Shown: one piece after another, positions 18,133 through 26,338 of the stretch
Numbering within the stretch: the stretch's first letter is position 1
Layout: each line of letters starts with the position of its first letter
Assembly (NCBI RefSeq): GCF_947493595.1
Contig: NZ_CANLRL010000001.1
Coordinates: 930,001-994,000 of the forward strand
DNA: 64,000 bases
DNA from: an uncultured Shimia sp.
GTDB taxonomy: Bacteria; Pseudomonadota; Alphaproteobacteria; Rhodobacterales; Rhodobacteraceae
Direction: 5' to 3'
Made by a program: the position numbers and the translations under genes
Notes under the pieces: model-generated
What the model was told of the DNA's origin: nothing
The model's database searches: none
Seen by the model: only the letters and a program-made list of their open reading frames with translations

Positions 18133-19389
18133 CTAAAGCAGACCAAATGTCATCGAGGCGATGGCTGAGAGCGCTAGCACCCCAAGAAGTGGCAAGCGCA
18201 GTTTCAACATAGCAAAGATTGCCGCGGCGGTCAGTGCACCTGCGATTGGATCAAAGCTGGTCAGGACGGGCAGGGTGCCGAAAGGGCTTTGTGTGGTTTG
18301 GGCAAACAGAAGGTTGAGTGTGAACCAAAGGCTCAGATTGGCGATGACGCCCAATACAGCTGCAGAAATCAGGGAGAGCGCTGAGCTTAGGCGTGGATTT
18401 GACAAGATCCGAGAAACGTGAGGTGCTCCAGCAAAAATCCAGAGGAAGCAAGGAATGAAGGTGCACCATAGTGCGAGTGAACCAGCGACGAGCGCCAAGC
18501 TGGCACCGCCTTGCAGTTGGCCAGCCAGAGAGGCGACAAACTGGGTGACAAGGATCAAGGGACCGGGTGTGGTTTCCGCCAAGCCAAGCGCGTCCATCAT
18601 TTGGTCAGTGGTGAGCCAGCCGAAGTCCTGCACCACCGCTTGCACCATATAAGCCAGCACGGCGTAAGCGCCGCCGAAGGTGACCACGGCCAGTTGTGAA
18701 AAGAACAGCGCAATGTCTTTCAGGAACCCACCTGCGGAGACAGCAAAGACCACGGGCACAAGCCAGAGACCCCCCCAAACAGCGACGGCGGTCACCGTTT
18801 GTCTCCATGGGTTTTGGACGCGGTTGCTACTTGCGTCTATGTCTGAAGTTTCGGTTTGTCGGGACAGTACAAATCCCAATGCCGCAGACAGGACAATGAC
18901 GACAGGAAAAGGTAAGATCGCTGAATACAATGCGGCAAAACTTGCCATTGAGACTACCGCATTTATCCTATTTGTCAGCACCTTGCGCGACAAACCTAAT
19001 AAGGCTTGCACGATGATTGCCACCACAGCAGCTTTCACGCCAAGAAAGGCAGATGCCACAAGTGGAAGGTCACCATAAGCGGCGTATCCTGCAACCAAAA
19101 AGAAGATCAACGCGGCGCCGGGCAGCACAAACAAGCTGCCAGCGATGACGCCACCTAACGTGCCGCGCAGCTTCCAGCCACAGAAGGTGGCGAGCTGCAT
19201 GGCTTCGGGGCCAGGTAGAAGCATACAAAAAGAGAGGGCGCCGAGAAATTCTTTCTCTTTCAGCCATCCCGTGCGGTCGACCAACTCTTGGTGCATCAAC
19301 CCAATTTGCGCTGCAGGTCCACCAAAAGACAGGAGGCCTATGCGTCCGAAGACGCGCAGCATGTCGGTGTATGAGGGCATTTGCGTCAT
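18133..19389 (-). CDS. chrA: Chromate efflux transporter, ChrA (CHR) family
   Basis: A 418-residue two-domain CHR-family membrane protein. Each half has the conserved proline-glycine motif: GPAAQIGLMHQE with LPGPEAMQLATFCGW in the first, and TTPGPLILVTQFVA in the second. About 10-12 hydrophobic helices are visible. Members export chromate by a proton-linked mechanism, although substrate cannot be proven from sequence. The ATG at 19389 is used in place of an upstream TTG, which would add 7 residues. Confidence 0.87.
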   Translation of the reverse strand: MTQMPSYTDMLRVFGRIGLLSFGGPAAQIGLMHQELVDRTGWLKEKEFLGALSFCMLLPGPEAMQLATFCGWKLRGTLGGVIAGSLFVLPGAALIFFLVAGYAAYGDLPLVASAFLGVKAAVVAIIVQALLGLSRKVLTNRINAVVSMASFAALYSAILPFPVVIVLSAALGFVLSRQTETSDIDASSNRVQNPWRQTVTAVAVWGGLWLVPVVFAVSAGGFLKDIALFFSQLAVVTFGGAYAVLAYMVQAVVQDFGWLTTDQMMDALGLAETTPGPLILVTQFVASLAGQLQGGASLALVAGSLALWCTFIPCFLWIFAGAPHVSRILSNPRLSSALSLISAAVLGVIANLSLWFTLNLLFAQTTQSPFGTLPVLTSFDPIAGALTAAAIFAMLKLRLPLLGVLALSAIASMTFGLL

Positions 19390-19440
19390 GGCACTATGGC
19401 TAGCGCACAATACCCCGAATGCAAGGTGTTTTTGACGGAC

Positions 19441-19872
19441 TTAAGCGACCTTTTGCCCCGTTAGACACATGGCCATAGTTTGCTCTGGCAGGAAGCCCAT
19501 TTTTTCGAAAAAGGCAACCAAATCAAAGTTGTTATAGGCTTCAACCATGATCGCGCCTTCAAAGCGCACAAAGAGTTGACCAAAGCCGGTGATGCGATCG
19601 CCGCTGACCGGGTTTAGAATGCTCATGGTCCAGAGTGCTGCGGCCCAATCACCGTCCACCATGACCTTTTCGACGCAGACGATTGGATCCTCGACCAGCG
19701 CCAAATACATGCTCGCCATTTCGCGGAAATCATCCGGCCCCACATCAAAGCCAGGCAGAACACCTTCAGCTTTACTATCAGGACGGAACATCTCGTCGAT
19801 GGCGTCCATATCGGCTTCTACCCAAACACGCCGGAACCAATCTTCGATTACTTGCTGTTTATCTACAGACAT
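19441..19872 (-). CDS. SnoaL/NTF2-like protein
   Basis: A 143-residue single-domain protein of the NTF2-like alpha+beta barrel fold. The pattern VIEDWFRRVWVEADMDAIDEMF and then WTMSILNPVSGDRITGFGQLFVRFEG is typical of the SnoaL-like ester-cyclase group. Family members include polyketide cyclases and many proteins of unknown role. No partner gene points to a substrate. Confidence 0.75.
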   Translation of the reverse strand: MSVDKQQVIEDWFRRVWVEADMDAIDEMFRPDSKAEGVLPGFDVGPDDFREMASMYLALVEDPIVCVEKVMVDGDWAAALWTMSILNPVSGDRITGFGQLFVRFEGAIMVEAYNNFDLVAFFEKMGFLPEQTMAMCLTGQKVA

Positions 19873-20038
19873 TTTGAGTGCCTTCCAGTTGTATCCCCAA
19901 AGCAGACGCTACGGTCCAAAGAGTAAGTGAAAGGTTAAAAAGAAAGGTCAAAACGTGGCGAAATTGCGATTTTTAACAAATAAAGCAATTGTGACCCCGA
20001 AGTATTAATGCCAAGTCTCAAATTAACCATTTTTCGTT
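19873..20038. other. Short AT-rich intergenic stretch between the NTF2-like gene and ssrA
   Basis: AT-rich and without an open frame; it probably holds the promoter of the NTF2-like gene on the minus strand. With the ssrA terminator and gene it forms the 700-bp gap seen between protein genes. Confidence 0.5.
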
Positions 20039-20068
20039 GAAAAATTAACGCCTTCCACACCCAAGGCG
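20039..20068 (-). terminator. Probable ssrA terminator
   Basis: On the minus strand CGCCTT and AAGGCG form a hairpin around GGGTGTGG, followed by TTAATTTTTC. Confidence 0.65.
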
Positions 20069-20094
20069 CGACTCGGTTAATTTAAGAATTTTGG

Positions 20095-20415
20095 GTGGGA
20101 ATGTGCAGGATTCTGTTGCCAGGTTCCTGCGGACCCCGCCTTAGGTCGCTAAACCTAAGGAGTTAGTTTCGGCGACATTTACAGCTTACGCTGCAACTGC
20201 CATTGCCGGAGCACGATTGTCATTTGCAATTGTACAAGTTTCGCCGATAACGGTGGCAGACAGCCGAAACAAAGCTAACTTCTTTAGACGTCCGTCGATC
20301 CTATTTCGTCCCCATGATCCTCAAATGAAGGATGTTTGGTGGAGACGCCGGGTACCGCCCCCGGGTCCGATCCGTTTATTACAAGCGCGTTTATGTCCAT
20401 AGTCCCCGAAGGAAC
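20095..20415 (-). ncRNA. ssrA: tmRNA, circularly permuted two-piece form
   Basis: Rescues stalled ribosomes by adding a degradation tag. The gene is on the minus strand and permuted, as in alphaproteobacteria. The acceptor piece comes first and ends with CGTCTCCACCA at 20347-20337. A short spacer (20336-20314) that can form its own hairpin follows. The coding piece then starts GGGGACG at 20313. GGGGACG pairs with CGTCTCC, leaving a G3-U70 pair, the alanine identity signal. The tag frame at 20227-20186 reads ANDNRAPAMAVAA then TAA; the resume codon is GCA. Outer ends are estimated from the promoter and the 3' hairpins, so they are accurate to about 20 bases. Confidence 0.93.
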
Positions 20416-20421
20416 ACCCAA

Positions 20422-20450
20422 TAGATAAGCCTGTTGCAGGGGAGGTGCAA
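20422..20450 (-). promoter_or_regulatory. ssrA promoter
   Basis: On the minus strand TTGCAC and TATCTA are spaced exactly 17 bases apart. Transcription would begin about 20415, just before the acceptor piece of the tmRNA. Confidence 0.72.
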
Positions 20451-20524
20451 GCGGCGTTAATCAAATTTTGGCGCGTCGGTAACACATCTGTATCACGACT
20501 GTTTTGCGGAGGTGGGGTATGTAA

Positions 20525-20549
20525 CGGCCCGGTTGAGGTTACCGGACCG
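20525..20549 (-). terminator. Hairpin after tenA-like gene
   Basis: CGGCCCGGT pairs with ACCGGACCG (one G-U pair) around a 7-base loop, 30 bases past the stop. There is no clear T run, so termination may be inefficient. Confidence 0.45.
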
Positions 20550-20578
20550 TGCGTTGCGTCCTCAAAAGTTAAGCTGCG

Positions 20579-21232
20579 TTAGCTATGTTCGGCGTAAGAC
20601 GCGTCCCAAAAATCCCGCTCCAGTTTTACGGCCCGCAGGAAGAGCGCCTCGACCTTATTCTGTGCCTCGGCGGTCAGAGTTGGCCACGCGGCGTCTAATT
20701 GGCTACGCAGGTACTCAACCACGCCTTCAAAGCCGTCCCCCGCATGCAGGGTGATCCATTCAGCAAAATAGAACGGCAGGTCGTCTTTGGGTGGGTTCAC
20801 CGGGGTAGCCCAGCTCAGATAGACCCATTCCGCGACAACCAGTACCGCCAGCATCAATTCATAGCGACCGGAGGCGGCGGCTTCGGCCATAAGGGCGTTG
20901 AACCCTTCGGTTGGCGGAGCAGGCGGCGCATTTTGCTCTGCCTCACTCACCTCAAGCGCCTCAAAGGAGCGCAGGAAGTAGGTGTTTTCCGGGCCGGTGA
21001 CCAAAGCGAGGAACTGTGCTGCTGGGACCGAGTCTGCTAATGTCGGCGCGTGTGCGATGGCGCTTGCGAGCAGGCGCACGAAGTTGCCGACAAACTGGTA
21101 GTCCTGCGCCAGATACCAGCGCATTTTGCTCAGCGGCAACGTGCCCTTTGCCAGTTCGGAACAAAACGGGTGCGTGGTCGCTGCTGTCCAGTCTTCACCC
21201 GCAAGGGTGCGCAGATAGTCGGTCGGGCGCAT
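20579..21232 (-). CDS. TenA-family protein (thiaminase II-like)
   Basis: A 217-residue all-helical TenA/THI-4 protein. TenA enzymes hydrolyse thiamin breakdown products to recover the pyrimidine for thiamin synthesis. The active-site Cys of the TenA_C class is normally in a (L)PCYW-like position; here the matching segment reads LAVLVVAEWVYLSW, with no Cys. This suggests the TenA_E class or a divergent function. It is not in a thi operon. The TenA fold is a confident call; the substrate is not. Confidence 0.8.
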   Translation of the reverse strand: MRPTDYLRTLAGEDWTAATTHPFCSELAKGTLPLSKMRWYLAQDYQFVGNFVRLLASAIAHAPTLADSVPAAQFLALVTGPENTYFLRSFEALEVSEAEQNAPPAPPTEGFNALMAEAAASGRYELMLAVLVVAEWVYLSWATPVNPPKDDLPFYFAEWITLHAGDGFEGVVEYLRSQLDAAWPTLTAEAQNKVEALFLRAVKLERDFWDASYAEHS

Positions 21233-21316
21233 GAGTCTCTCCTGTTGCTCGGCTTTGCGGCCGTTTTAGGCGAAGAAAACTCAGATTAGGGAAAAGGTGC
21301 AAGGCGATAGTTTGGG

Positions 21317-22045
21317 TTACCGCCGAGCACGGGCCTCCATCGCTTCTTCACCAAGCGTGAGCGTGTAAGCAGTGAGTTCCGCAAGCGCTTCGTCAGCGTC
21401 GGCACTGTTTTGCATCTCCAAGGCGTCGGCTATGCGGGTGTGCAGGCCAATGATTACGTCGCGATTGCGTTGGGTGAAGGTGATCATGTTCATCAGCGGC
21501 TGCATGGCTTCAACTGCACCTGCCAATTGATAAGACAGCACCGGATTTCCGGCGCCATCCACCAAAGCGCGGTGAAAGGCCACGTCGCTGTCACAGAAGC
21601 GTTCGTCAGAGAGTCCCGGCTGGGCCTGACGGTGAATCTCCGCGCGCATGGTGGCAAGGTGATCCGGTGTGCGGCGTTTGGCCGACAATGGGGCGCAGGC
21701 GCGTTCCAGCGCAAAACGGGCTTCGCAGGCGGTTTCAAAATCCACCGCGTTCATCGACAGCAACAATGTGCTGGTGGTGATATGTTGAGCGTAGGCTTCG
21801 TCATAAGACAAGCGTCGAACAAAGGCCCCGCCGGTGGCCCCACGTTGGGTGCGGATCAGGTTTTGCGCCGCCAGACGTTTGAGCGCCTCGCGTACTGTGG
21901 ATCGAGACACATCGAATTGATCCGCCAACTCGGATTCCGAGGGCAGGCGTTCGTCGACGTTCATGTCACCGGAAATGATCGCATCGCGGATGGCTTTGGC
22001 GATTTGCGCGGAGAGGTCGGCTTTGTTTTTGGGGTCTATTTTCAA
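21317..22045 (-). CDS. GntR/FadR-family regulator with FCD domain, likely controller of the dmdA operon
   Basis: A 242-residue regulator with an N-terminal GntR winged helix (residues about 10-73: ISGDMNVDERLPSESELADQFDVSRSTVREALKRL) and a C-terminal FCD ligand domain (about 95-225). The FCD domain has metal- and ligand-type Asp/His positions in CDSDVAFHRALVDGAGNPVL. The only usable start in frame is a TTG at 22045-22043 with no clear ribosome site, right next to an operator-like palindrome. It diverges from the DUF2182-DUF1326-DinB-dmdA-acuI run. A GntR gene next to dmdA is also known in Ruegeria pomeroyi, from memory. Confidence 0.88.
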   Translation of the reverse strand: MKIDPKNKADLSAQIAKAIRDAIISGDMNVDERLPSESELADQFDVSRSTVREALKRLAAQNLIRTQRGATGGAFVRRLSYDEAYAQHITTSTLLLSMNAVDFETACEARFALERACAPLSAKRRTPDHLATMRAEIHRQAQPGLSDERFCDSDVAFHRALVDGAGNPVLSYQLAGAVEAMQPLMNMITFTQRNRDVIIGLHTRIADALEMQNSADADEALAELTAYTLTLGEEAMEARARR

Positions 22046-22046
22046 T

Positions 22047-22055
22047 TGTCTGACA
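22047..22055. promoter_or_regulatory. Operator-like palindrome 1 (TGTCTGACA)
   Basis: The 9-bp palindrome TGTC-T-GACA lies within AATTGTCTGACATTT, next to the regulator's TTG start. An identical core recurs exactly 33 bp away at 22080, about three helix turns. GntR/FadR proteins bind short palindromes of this general form, so this is a likely autoregulatory site. Confidence 0.65.
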
Positions 22056-22079
22056 TTTAGTGTTTGCTGCGCGTTTAAT

Positions 22080-22088
22080 TGTCTGACA
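22080..22088. promoter_or_regulatory. Operator-like palindrome 2 (TGTCTGACA)
   Basis: Second copy of the same site, on the same flank sequence (AATTGTCTGACATTTT), 47 bp before the DUF2182 start. It is followed by TAGACAG, which extends it to a wider inverted repeat with the TGTCT half. Confidence 0.65.
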
Positions 22089-22134
22089 TTTTAGACAGCA
22101 AGTTGTGAGTCGTGGCAAGAGGAGGAGTGCCGGG

Positions 22135-22896
22135 ATGATCGCGGATCGCATTCGTTCTATATCGGGTTTTCATTGGTTGGCGCTGTTTGGCGGCATTCTG
22201 GCTGCGTGGGCTATTCTGTTTCTGATGGCCATTCCGGCGGAGATGCGGGAACTCAATGCGATTTACGGCGCGGACTTCTGGGTTAGCCTTTGCACGATTA
22301 CACCAGATGCCAGCGGCTTTGCCCGCGTTTTGCTGATGTGGATTGTGATGTCTGCGGCGATGATGGCACCGACGGCTTTGCCCGCCTTTGCCACCTATGA
22401 TGATCTGGCGCGCCAAGCACCTGGCACAAAGTTTTCCGCGCTGGTGGGCGGCTATCTCGCGGTTTGGATCGGTTTTTCCATACTGGCCGCGGCGCTGCAG
22501 ATGGTGTTGTTTCAAGCGGGACTGCTGGGCGCATTGGGCGATAGCCGGTCGGCGTTTTTCTCGGCCTTCTTGCTGATGGTGGCCGGGCTGTACCAGTTCT
22601 CCCCTATGAAAGAAGCCTGCCTGTCCAAGTGCCGCATGCCAATGACGTTTTTTATGCAACATTGGAACGAGGGGCCTTGGAAAAATGGGCTGCGCCTTGG
22701 ACTGACCTGTTTGGGTTGTTGCTGGGCGTTGATGCTTTTGGCCTTTGTGGGCGGCGTGATGAACATCGCCTTCATGGGGCTGGCCACGCTAATCATGATT
22801 TTTGAGAAACTGCCCGACGTCGGGCGTTGGGTGACAAAGCCGCTGGGGCTCGTGCTGTTGTGTAGCGCGGCCTATGTGGCGGCGCATGCCCTGTGA
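22135..22896 (+). CDS. DUF2182 integral membrane protein
   Basis: A 253-residue membrane protein with about six helices, matching DUF2182 (predicted metal-binding integral membrane protein). Typical blocks are LLMWIVMSAAMMAPTALP and a later FSPMKEACLSKCRMP with two cysteines, then a LGLTCLGCCWALML helix with three more. The ATG at 22135 has AGGAGGAG 8 bases upstream. It is the first gene of the run that ends with dmdA and acuI. Its partner DUF1326 gene is 24 bases downstream. The pair is known to co-occur, but I know of no established function. Confidence 0.87.
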   Translation: MIADRIRSISGFHWLALFGGILAAWAILFLMAIPAEMRELNAIYGADFWVSLCTITPDASGFARVLLMWIVMSAAMMAPTALPAFATYDDLARQAPGTKFSALVGGYLAVWIGFSILAAALQMVLFQAGLLGALGDSRSAFFSAFLLMVAGLYQFSPMKEACLSKCRMPMTFFMQHWNEGPWKNGLRLGLTCLGCCWALMLLAFVGGVMNIAFMGLATLIMIFEKLPDVGRWVTKPLGLVLLCSAAYVAAHAL

Positions 22897-22920
22897 GGAA
22901 TACTTAAGGAGGAACACACC

Positions 22921-23613
22921 ATGGCATCGGACAACATTACGGCGCCGGCCAAGATCGACAACCGCCATCCAGAGGCGATGAAATCCGGGTTGGGCACCAT
23001 TCCGTGGACCATTAAGGGCGAGCTGATCCTGAACTGTAACTGTACAGTGTTCTGCCCCTGTGTGGTGAGCCTGGGTCTGCATCCGCCCACAGAGGGCCAT
23101 TGTCAGACCTGGGGCGGTGTGCGGATTGACGAGGGTCAATACGGCGACGTGGATCTTTCGGGTTTGAACATCGGTCTGTTGATCGAGATCCCGGGCATGA
23201 TGAGCCGCGGTAACTGGAAAGTGGCGCTGTTCATTGATGATCGCGCCAGCCCAGAGGCATACAACGCGCTGGTGGACATTTTCAGTGGCAAAGCCAAAGG
23301 CACCACTGGTCTGTTCCAGGTTCTGGTGGGCGAGATCATTGGCGTAGAGCGTCAGCCTGTGTCTTATGACACGTCCGAGGATGGCAAAACCCGTCACATC
23401 ACCGTCGGCAAGAAGATCGAGGGTGTGGTCTATCCGGTTGAAGGCAAAAACAAGGATGAGGAGATTGTGATCTCCAATACCAAATACTGGATGGGGCCGG
23501 ATATCACGGTGGCGACAGCCTCCAAGGGCCGCGTGCGTGCCTTTGGCCGGGTCTGGGACTTTGGCGGACGCTCTGCTGAAATCTGCCAGATCGACTGGCA
23601 CGGACCTCGGTAA
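22921..23613 (+). CDS. DUF1326 protein with CxCxxxxCxC motif
   Basis: A 230-residue soluble protein of the DUF1326 family. The N-terminal domain holds ILNCNCTVFCPCVVSLG, a four-cysteine cluster that could bind a metal or a thiol compound, followed by GHCQTWGGVRID. A strong AAGGAGGA precedes the ATG. It follows the DUF2182 gene, its usual neighbour. Function is unknown. Its position in a sulfur-compound operon fits a thiol or metal role, but that is only inference. Confidence 0.85.
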   Translation: MASDNITAPAKIDNRHPEAMKSGLGTIPWTIKGELILNCNCTVFCPCVVSLGLHPPTEGHCQTWGGVRIDEGQYGDVDLSGLNIGLLIEIPGMMSRGNWKVALFIDDRASPEAYNALVDIFSGKAKGTTGLFQVLVGEIIGVERQPVSYDTSEDGKTRHITVGKKIEGVVYPVEGKNKDEEIVISNTKYWMGPDITVATASKGRVRAFGRVWDFGGRSAEICQIDWHGPR

Positions 23614-23618
23614 GGCCA

Positions 23619-24140
23619 ATGTCGATGATCACGCCCGAATACTGCCAGATGATGGCCAAGTATAACGCCTGGCAGAACAGTCAGATGCGGGTGGCGTGTG
23701 AAACCCTGACCGAGGCAGAATTGCGGGCTGATCGTGGTGCGTTTTTTGACTCGGTCATGGCGACGATCAATCACATCCTCTGGGGCGATGCTCTGTGGAT
23801 GAGCCGCTTGGACGGCAGGGATGGGCCGTCCAAGCCGGCGACTGAACATGCCGAACTGTGCCCGAATTTTGCGATCTGGGCGCAGGAGCGCACACGCATG
23901 GATCAGAGAATTTTACAGTGGGCAGACAGTGTTACCGCCGAAAGCTTAAGTGGTGATTTGAGCTGGCATGCGCAGATGCTGAACAAAGACATGCACAAGC
24001 CGATGGCGCTGTGTGTGGTGCATTTGTTCAACCACCAGACCCACCACCGCGGCCAAGTGCATGCCATGCTGACCGGCTTTGGTCGCAACACAGAAGACAC
24101 GGATTTGGTTTTGATGCCTGAGGAGGTTTCATGGCTCTGA
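23619..24140 (+). CDS. DinB-family four-helix protein
   Basis: A 173-residue protein of the DinB/YfiT metal-binding four-helix fold. The metal triad is visible as His in TINHILWGD and two His in LFNHQTHHRGQVH. Some DinB-fold enzymes use low-molecular-weight thiols as cofactors or substrates; no specific reaction can be assigned here. It starts 5 bases after DUF1326 and overlaps dmdA by 10 bases, so it is firmly part of the operon. Confidence 0.85.
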   Translation: MSMITPEYCQMMAKYNAWQNSQMRVACETLTEAELRADRGAFFDSVMATINHILWGDALWMSRLDGRDGPSKPATEHAELCPNFAIWAQERTRMDQRILQWADSVTAESLSGDLSWHAQMLNKDMHKPMALCVVHLFNHQTHHRGQVHAMLTGFGRNTEDTDLVLMPEEVSWL

Positions 24141-25234
24141 TTTCCCCGTCACGGCGACTGCGCCGGACGCCATTTTCGGACGGTGTCGAAGCGGCCGGTG
24201 TGAAAGCTTACACGGTCTACAACCGCATGTTGCTGCCGACGGTGTTTCGTTCTGTGGAAGAGGATTATCGCCACCTCAAAACCGCTGTGCAGGTTTGGGA
24301 TGTCGCAGTCGAGCGCCAAGTGGAAGTGCGCGGGCCGGATGCAAGCAAGCTGATGCAGATGCTGACGCCGCGGGATCTGCGCGGCATGTTGCCGGGGCAG
24401 TGCTATTACGTGCCCATCGTGGATGAGACCGGCGGCATGTTGAACGATCCGGTGGCGGTGAAACTGGCCGAGGACCGGTGGTGGATTTCGATTGCCGACA
24501 GCGATTTGCTGTTGTGGGTCAAAGGCATCGCTTATGGCTATCGACTGGATGTGCTGGTGGATGAACCAGACGTCAGCCCGCTGGCCGTGCAGGGTCCTAA
24601 GGCGGACGATCTGATGGCGCGGGTGTTTGGCGAGAAAGTGCGCGACGTGCGGTTCTTCCGCTTTGGCTGGTTTGAGTTTCAGGGGCGTAGTCTTGTGGTG
24701 GCACGGTCTGGCTATTCCAAACAGGGTGGATTTGAAATCTACGTAGAGGGCGGCGACATCGGTATGCCGCTTTGGAATGCCCTTATGGAGGCGGGCAAGG
24801 ATCTGGATGTACATGCCGGCTGTCCAAACCTGATTGAACGTATCGAAGGCGGACTGCTCAGCTACGGCAACGATATGACCGATGACAACACGCCACACGA
24901 ATGTGGCCTTGGGCGGTTTTGTAACACCAATACCGCGATTGGCTGTGTGGGCAGGGATGCTCTGTTGCGCGTGGCGCAGGAAGGCCCGGTGCGACAAATC
25001 CGGCCCATTGAAATTCATGGCGCTGCGGTGCCGCCCTGTGATCAGCTTTGGCCGATCATGGATGGCGACGACCACGTGGGCAATGTGAGCAGCGCCGCTT
25101 GGTCGCCTGATTTCACCACAAATGTGGCGATCGGCATGGTGCGGATGACCCATTGGAAGTCAGGCACCGAGGTGGATGTGGTGACACCGGATGGGGTGCG
25201 GCCTGCGACGGTTTTTGAGGCCTTCTGGCAATAG
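24131..25234 (+). CDS. dmdA: Dimethylsulfoniopropionate demethylase DmdA
   Basis: Catalyses the THF-dependent demethylation of DMSP to methylmercaptopropionate, the first step of the demethylation pathway. The 367-residue protein is a GcvT-fold methyltransferase. From memory it is very close in sequence and length to the Ruegeria pomeroyi enzyme: the segments RRLRRTPFSDGVEAAGVKAY, TVYNRMLLPTVF, VWDVAVERQVEVRG and GMLNDPVAVKLAEDRWWISI are as expected. A GAGGAGG precedes the ATG, which lies inside the DinB gene. Its neighbour acuI supports a role in DMSP catabolism. Confidence 0.95.
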   Translation: MALISPSRRLRRTPFSDGVEAAGVKAYTVYNRMLLPTVFRSVEEDYRHLKTAVQVWDVAVERQVEVRGPDASKLMQMLTPRDLRGMLPGQCYYVPIVDETGGMLNDPVAVKLAEDRWWISIADSDLLLWVKGIAYGYRLDVLVDEPDVSPLAVQGPKADDLMARVFGEKVRDVRFFRFGWFEFQGRSLVVARSGYSKQGGFEIYVEGGDIGMPLWNALMEAGKDLDVHAGCPNLIERIEGGLLSYGNDMTDDNTPHECGLGRFCNTNTAIGCVGRDALLRVAQEGPVRQIRPIEIHGAAVPPCDQLWPIMDGDDHVGNVSSAAWSPDFTTNVAIGMVRMTHWKSGTEVDVVTPDGVRPATVFEAFWQ

Positions 25235-25255
25235 CGGATGAGGCCGGAGGCGGAG

Positions 25256-25288
25256 GCCTTCGGCGAGGATATTTTTGGGACTGTGAAT
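25256..25288 (+). repeat. Dispersed intergenic element, copy C
   Basis: GCCTTCGGCGAGGATATTTT followed by TGGGACTGTGAATG, between dmdA and acuI. The first 17 bases are identical to copy D at 53.9 kb. If transcribed, it lies within the operon's mRNA. Confidence 0.6.
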
Positions 25289-25323
25289 GCTGGGCGGCGG
25301 TCTGGCGCGAGAGGAGAAATGAG

Positions 25324-26316
25324 ATGTTCAAAGCACTGGTGATGGACCAAAACGACGAAGGTCTGGCAAGCGCGTCGATCAAAGATCTGACGCTGGACGA
25401 CCTACCCAATGCAGAGGTCACGGTGGCGGTGGAGTATTCCACGGTGAACTACAAAGACGGGCTGTGCCTGTCGGCCAAGGGCGGCGGGCTGGTGCGCAAG
25501 TATCCGCATGTGCCGGGCATTGATTTTGCCGGCACCGTCGAGGCGTCCGACGATGATCGCTACAAGCCGGGCGACAAAGTGGTGCTAACCGGTTGGCGCG
25601 TAGGCGAGGCGCATTGGGGCGGCTATGGTCAAAAGGCGCGGGTGAAGGCCGATTGGCTGGTGCCGCTGCCAGAGGGGCTGACACCGCAACAAGCCATGGC
25701 GGTGGGTACTGCAGGTTTCACGTCGATGCTGTCGGTGATGGCGTTGGAAGATCATGGATTGAAGCCCGGCAATGGTCCGGTTCTGGTGACTGGTGCCGCC
25801 GGGGGCGTGGGCTCTGTGGCAGTCGCGATCCTGGCAAACCTTGGCTATGAGGTCGCCGGTGTGACGGGACGTCCGGAGAGTGGCGACTACATCAAATCGC
25901 TCGGCGCGACGCAGATCGTGGCGCGGGAAGATCTCAATGAGACCGTGAAGCGGCCTCTGGAGAGCGAGACTTGGTCCGGATGTGTGGATGCCGTGGGTGG
26001 CGCGATGTTGGCGCGGGTGCTGGGTCAGATGAAGTATGGGGCGTCCGTGGCTGCCGTCGGTCTGGCCGGTGGGGCGGCGCTTCCTGCCACCGTGATTCCG
26101 TTCCTGCTGCGCGGTGTGAACCTCTTGGGCATCGACTCCGTGATGCAGCCGTATGACAATCGCCTGCGCGCCTGGGAGCGGATTGCCAAAGACCTGCCGA
26201 TGGACAAGCTGGAAGCGATGGTTAAACCAGCAACCCTGTCCGATCTGCCGCAATTGGGCGCAGATATTCTGCAAGGTCAGATACAGGGCCGCGTTGTGGT
26301 TGACGTGAACGCCTAA
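25324..26316 (+). CDS. acuI: Acryloyl-CoA reductase AcuI (YhdH/MDR family)
   Basis: A 330-residue NADPH-dependent medium-chain reductase without catalytic zinc. It reduces acryloyl-CoA to propionyl-CoA and so detoxifies acrylate derived from DMSP. The N-terminal NYKDGLCLSAKGG, the PHVPGIDFAGTV segment and the Rossmann loop VTGAAGGVGSVA identify the YhdH-AcuI group. It follows dmdA by 89 bases, including a dispersed repeat, and ends with a good terminator. AcuI beside dmdA is known in Ruegeria pomeroyi. Confidence 0.93.
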   Translation: MFKALVMDQNDEGLASASIKDLTLDDLPNAEVTVAVEYSTVNYKDGLCLSAKGGGLVRKYPHVPGIDFAGTVEASDDDRYKPGDKVVLTGWRVGEAHWGGYGQKARVKADWLVPLPEGLTPQQAMAVGTAGFTSMLSVMALEDHGLKPGNGPVLVTGAAGGVGSVAVAILANLGYEVAGVTGRPESGDYIKSLGATQIVAREDLNETVKRPLESETWSGCVDAVGGAMLARVLGQMKYGASVAAVGLAGGAALPATVIPFLLRGVNLLGIDSVMQPYDNRLRAWERIAKDLPMDKLEAMVKPATLSDLPQLGADILQGQIQGRVVVDVNA

Positions 26317-26338
26317 CAGCGCGAAAACACAGTGAAAC

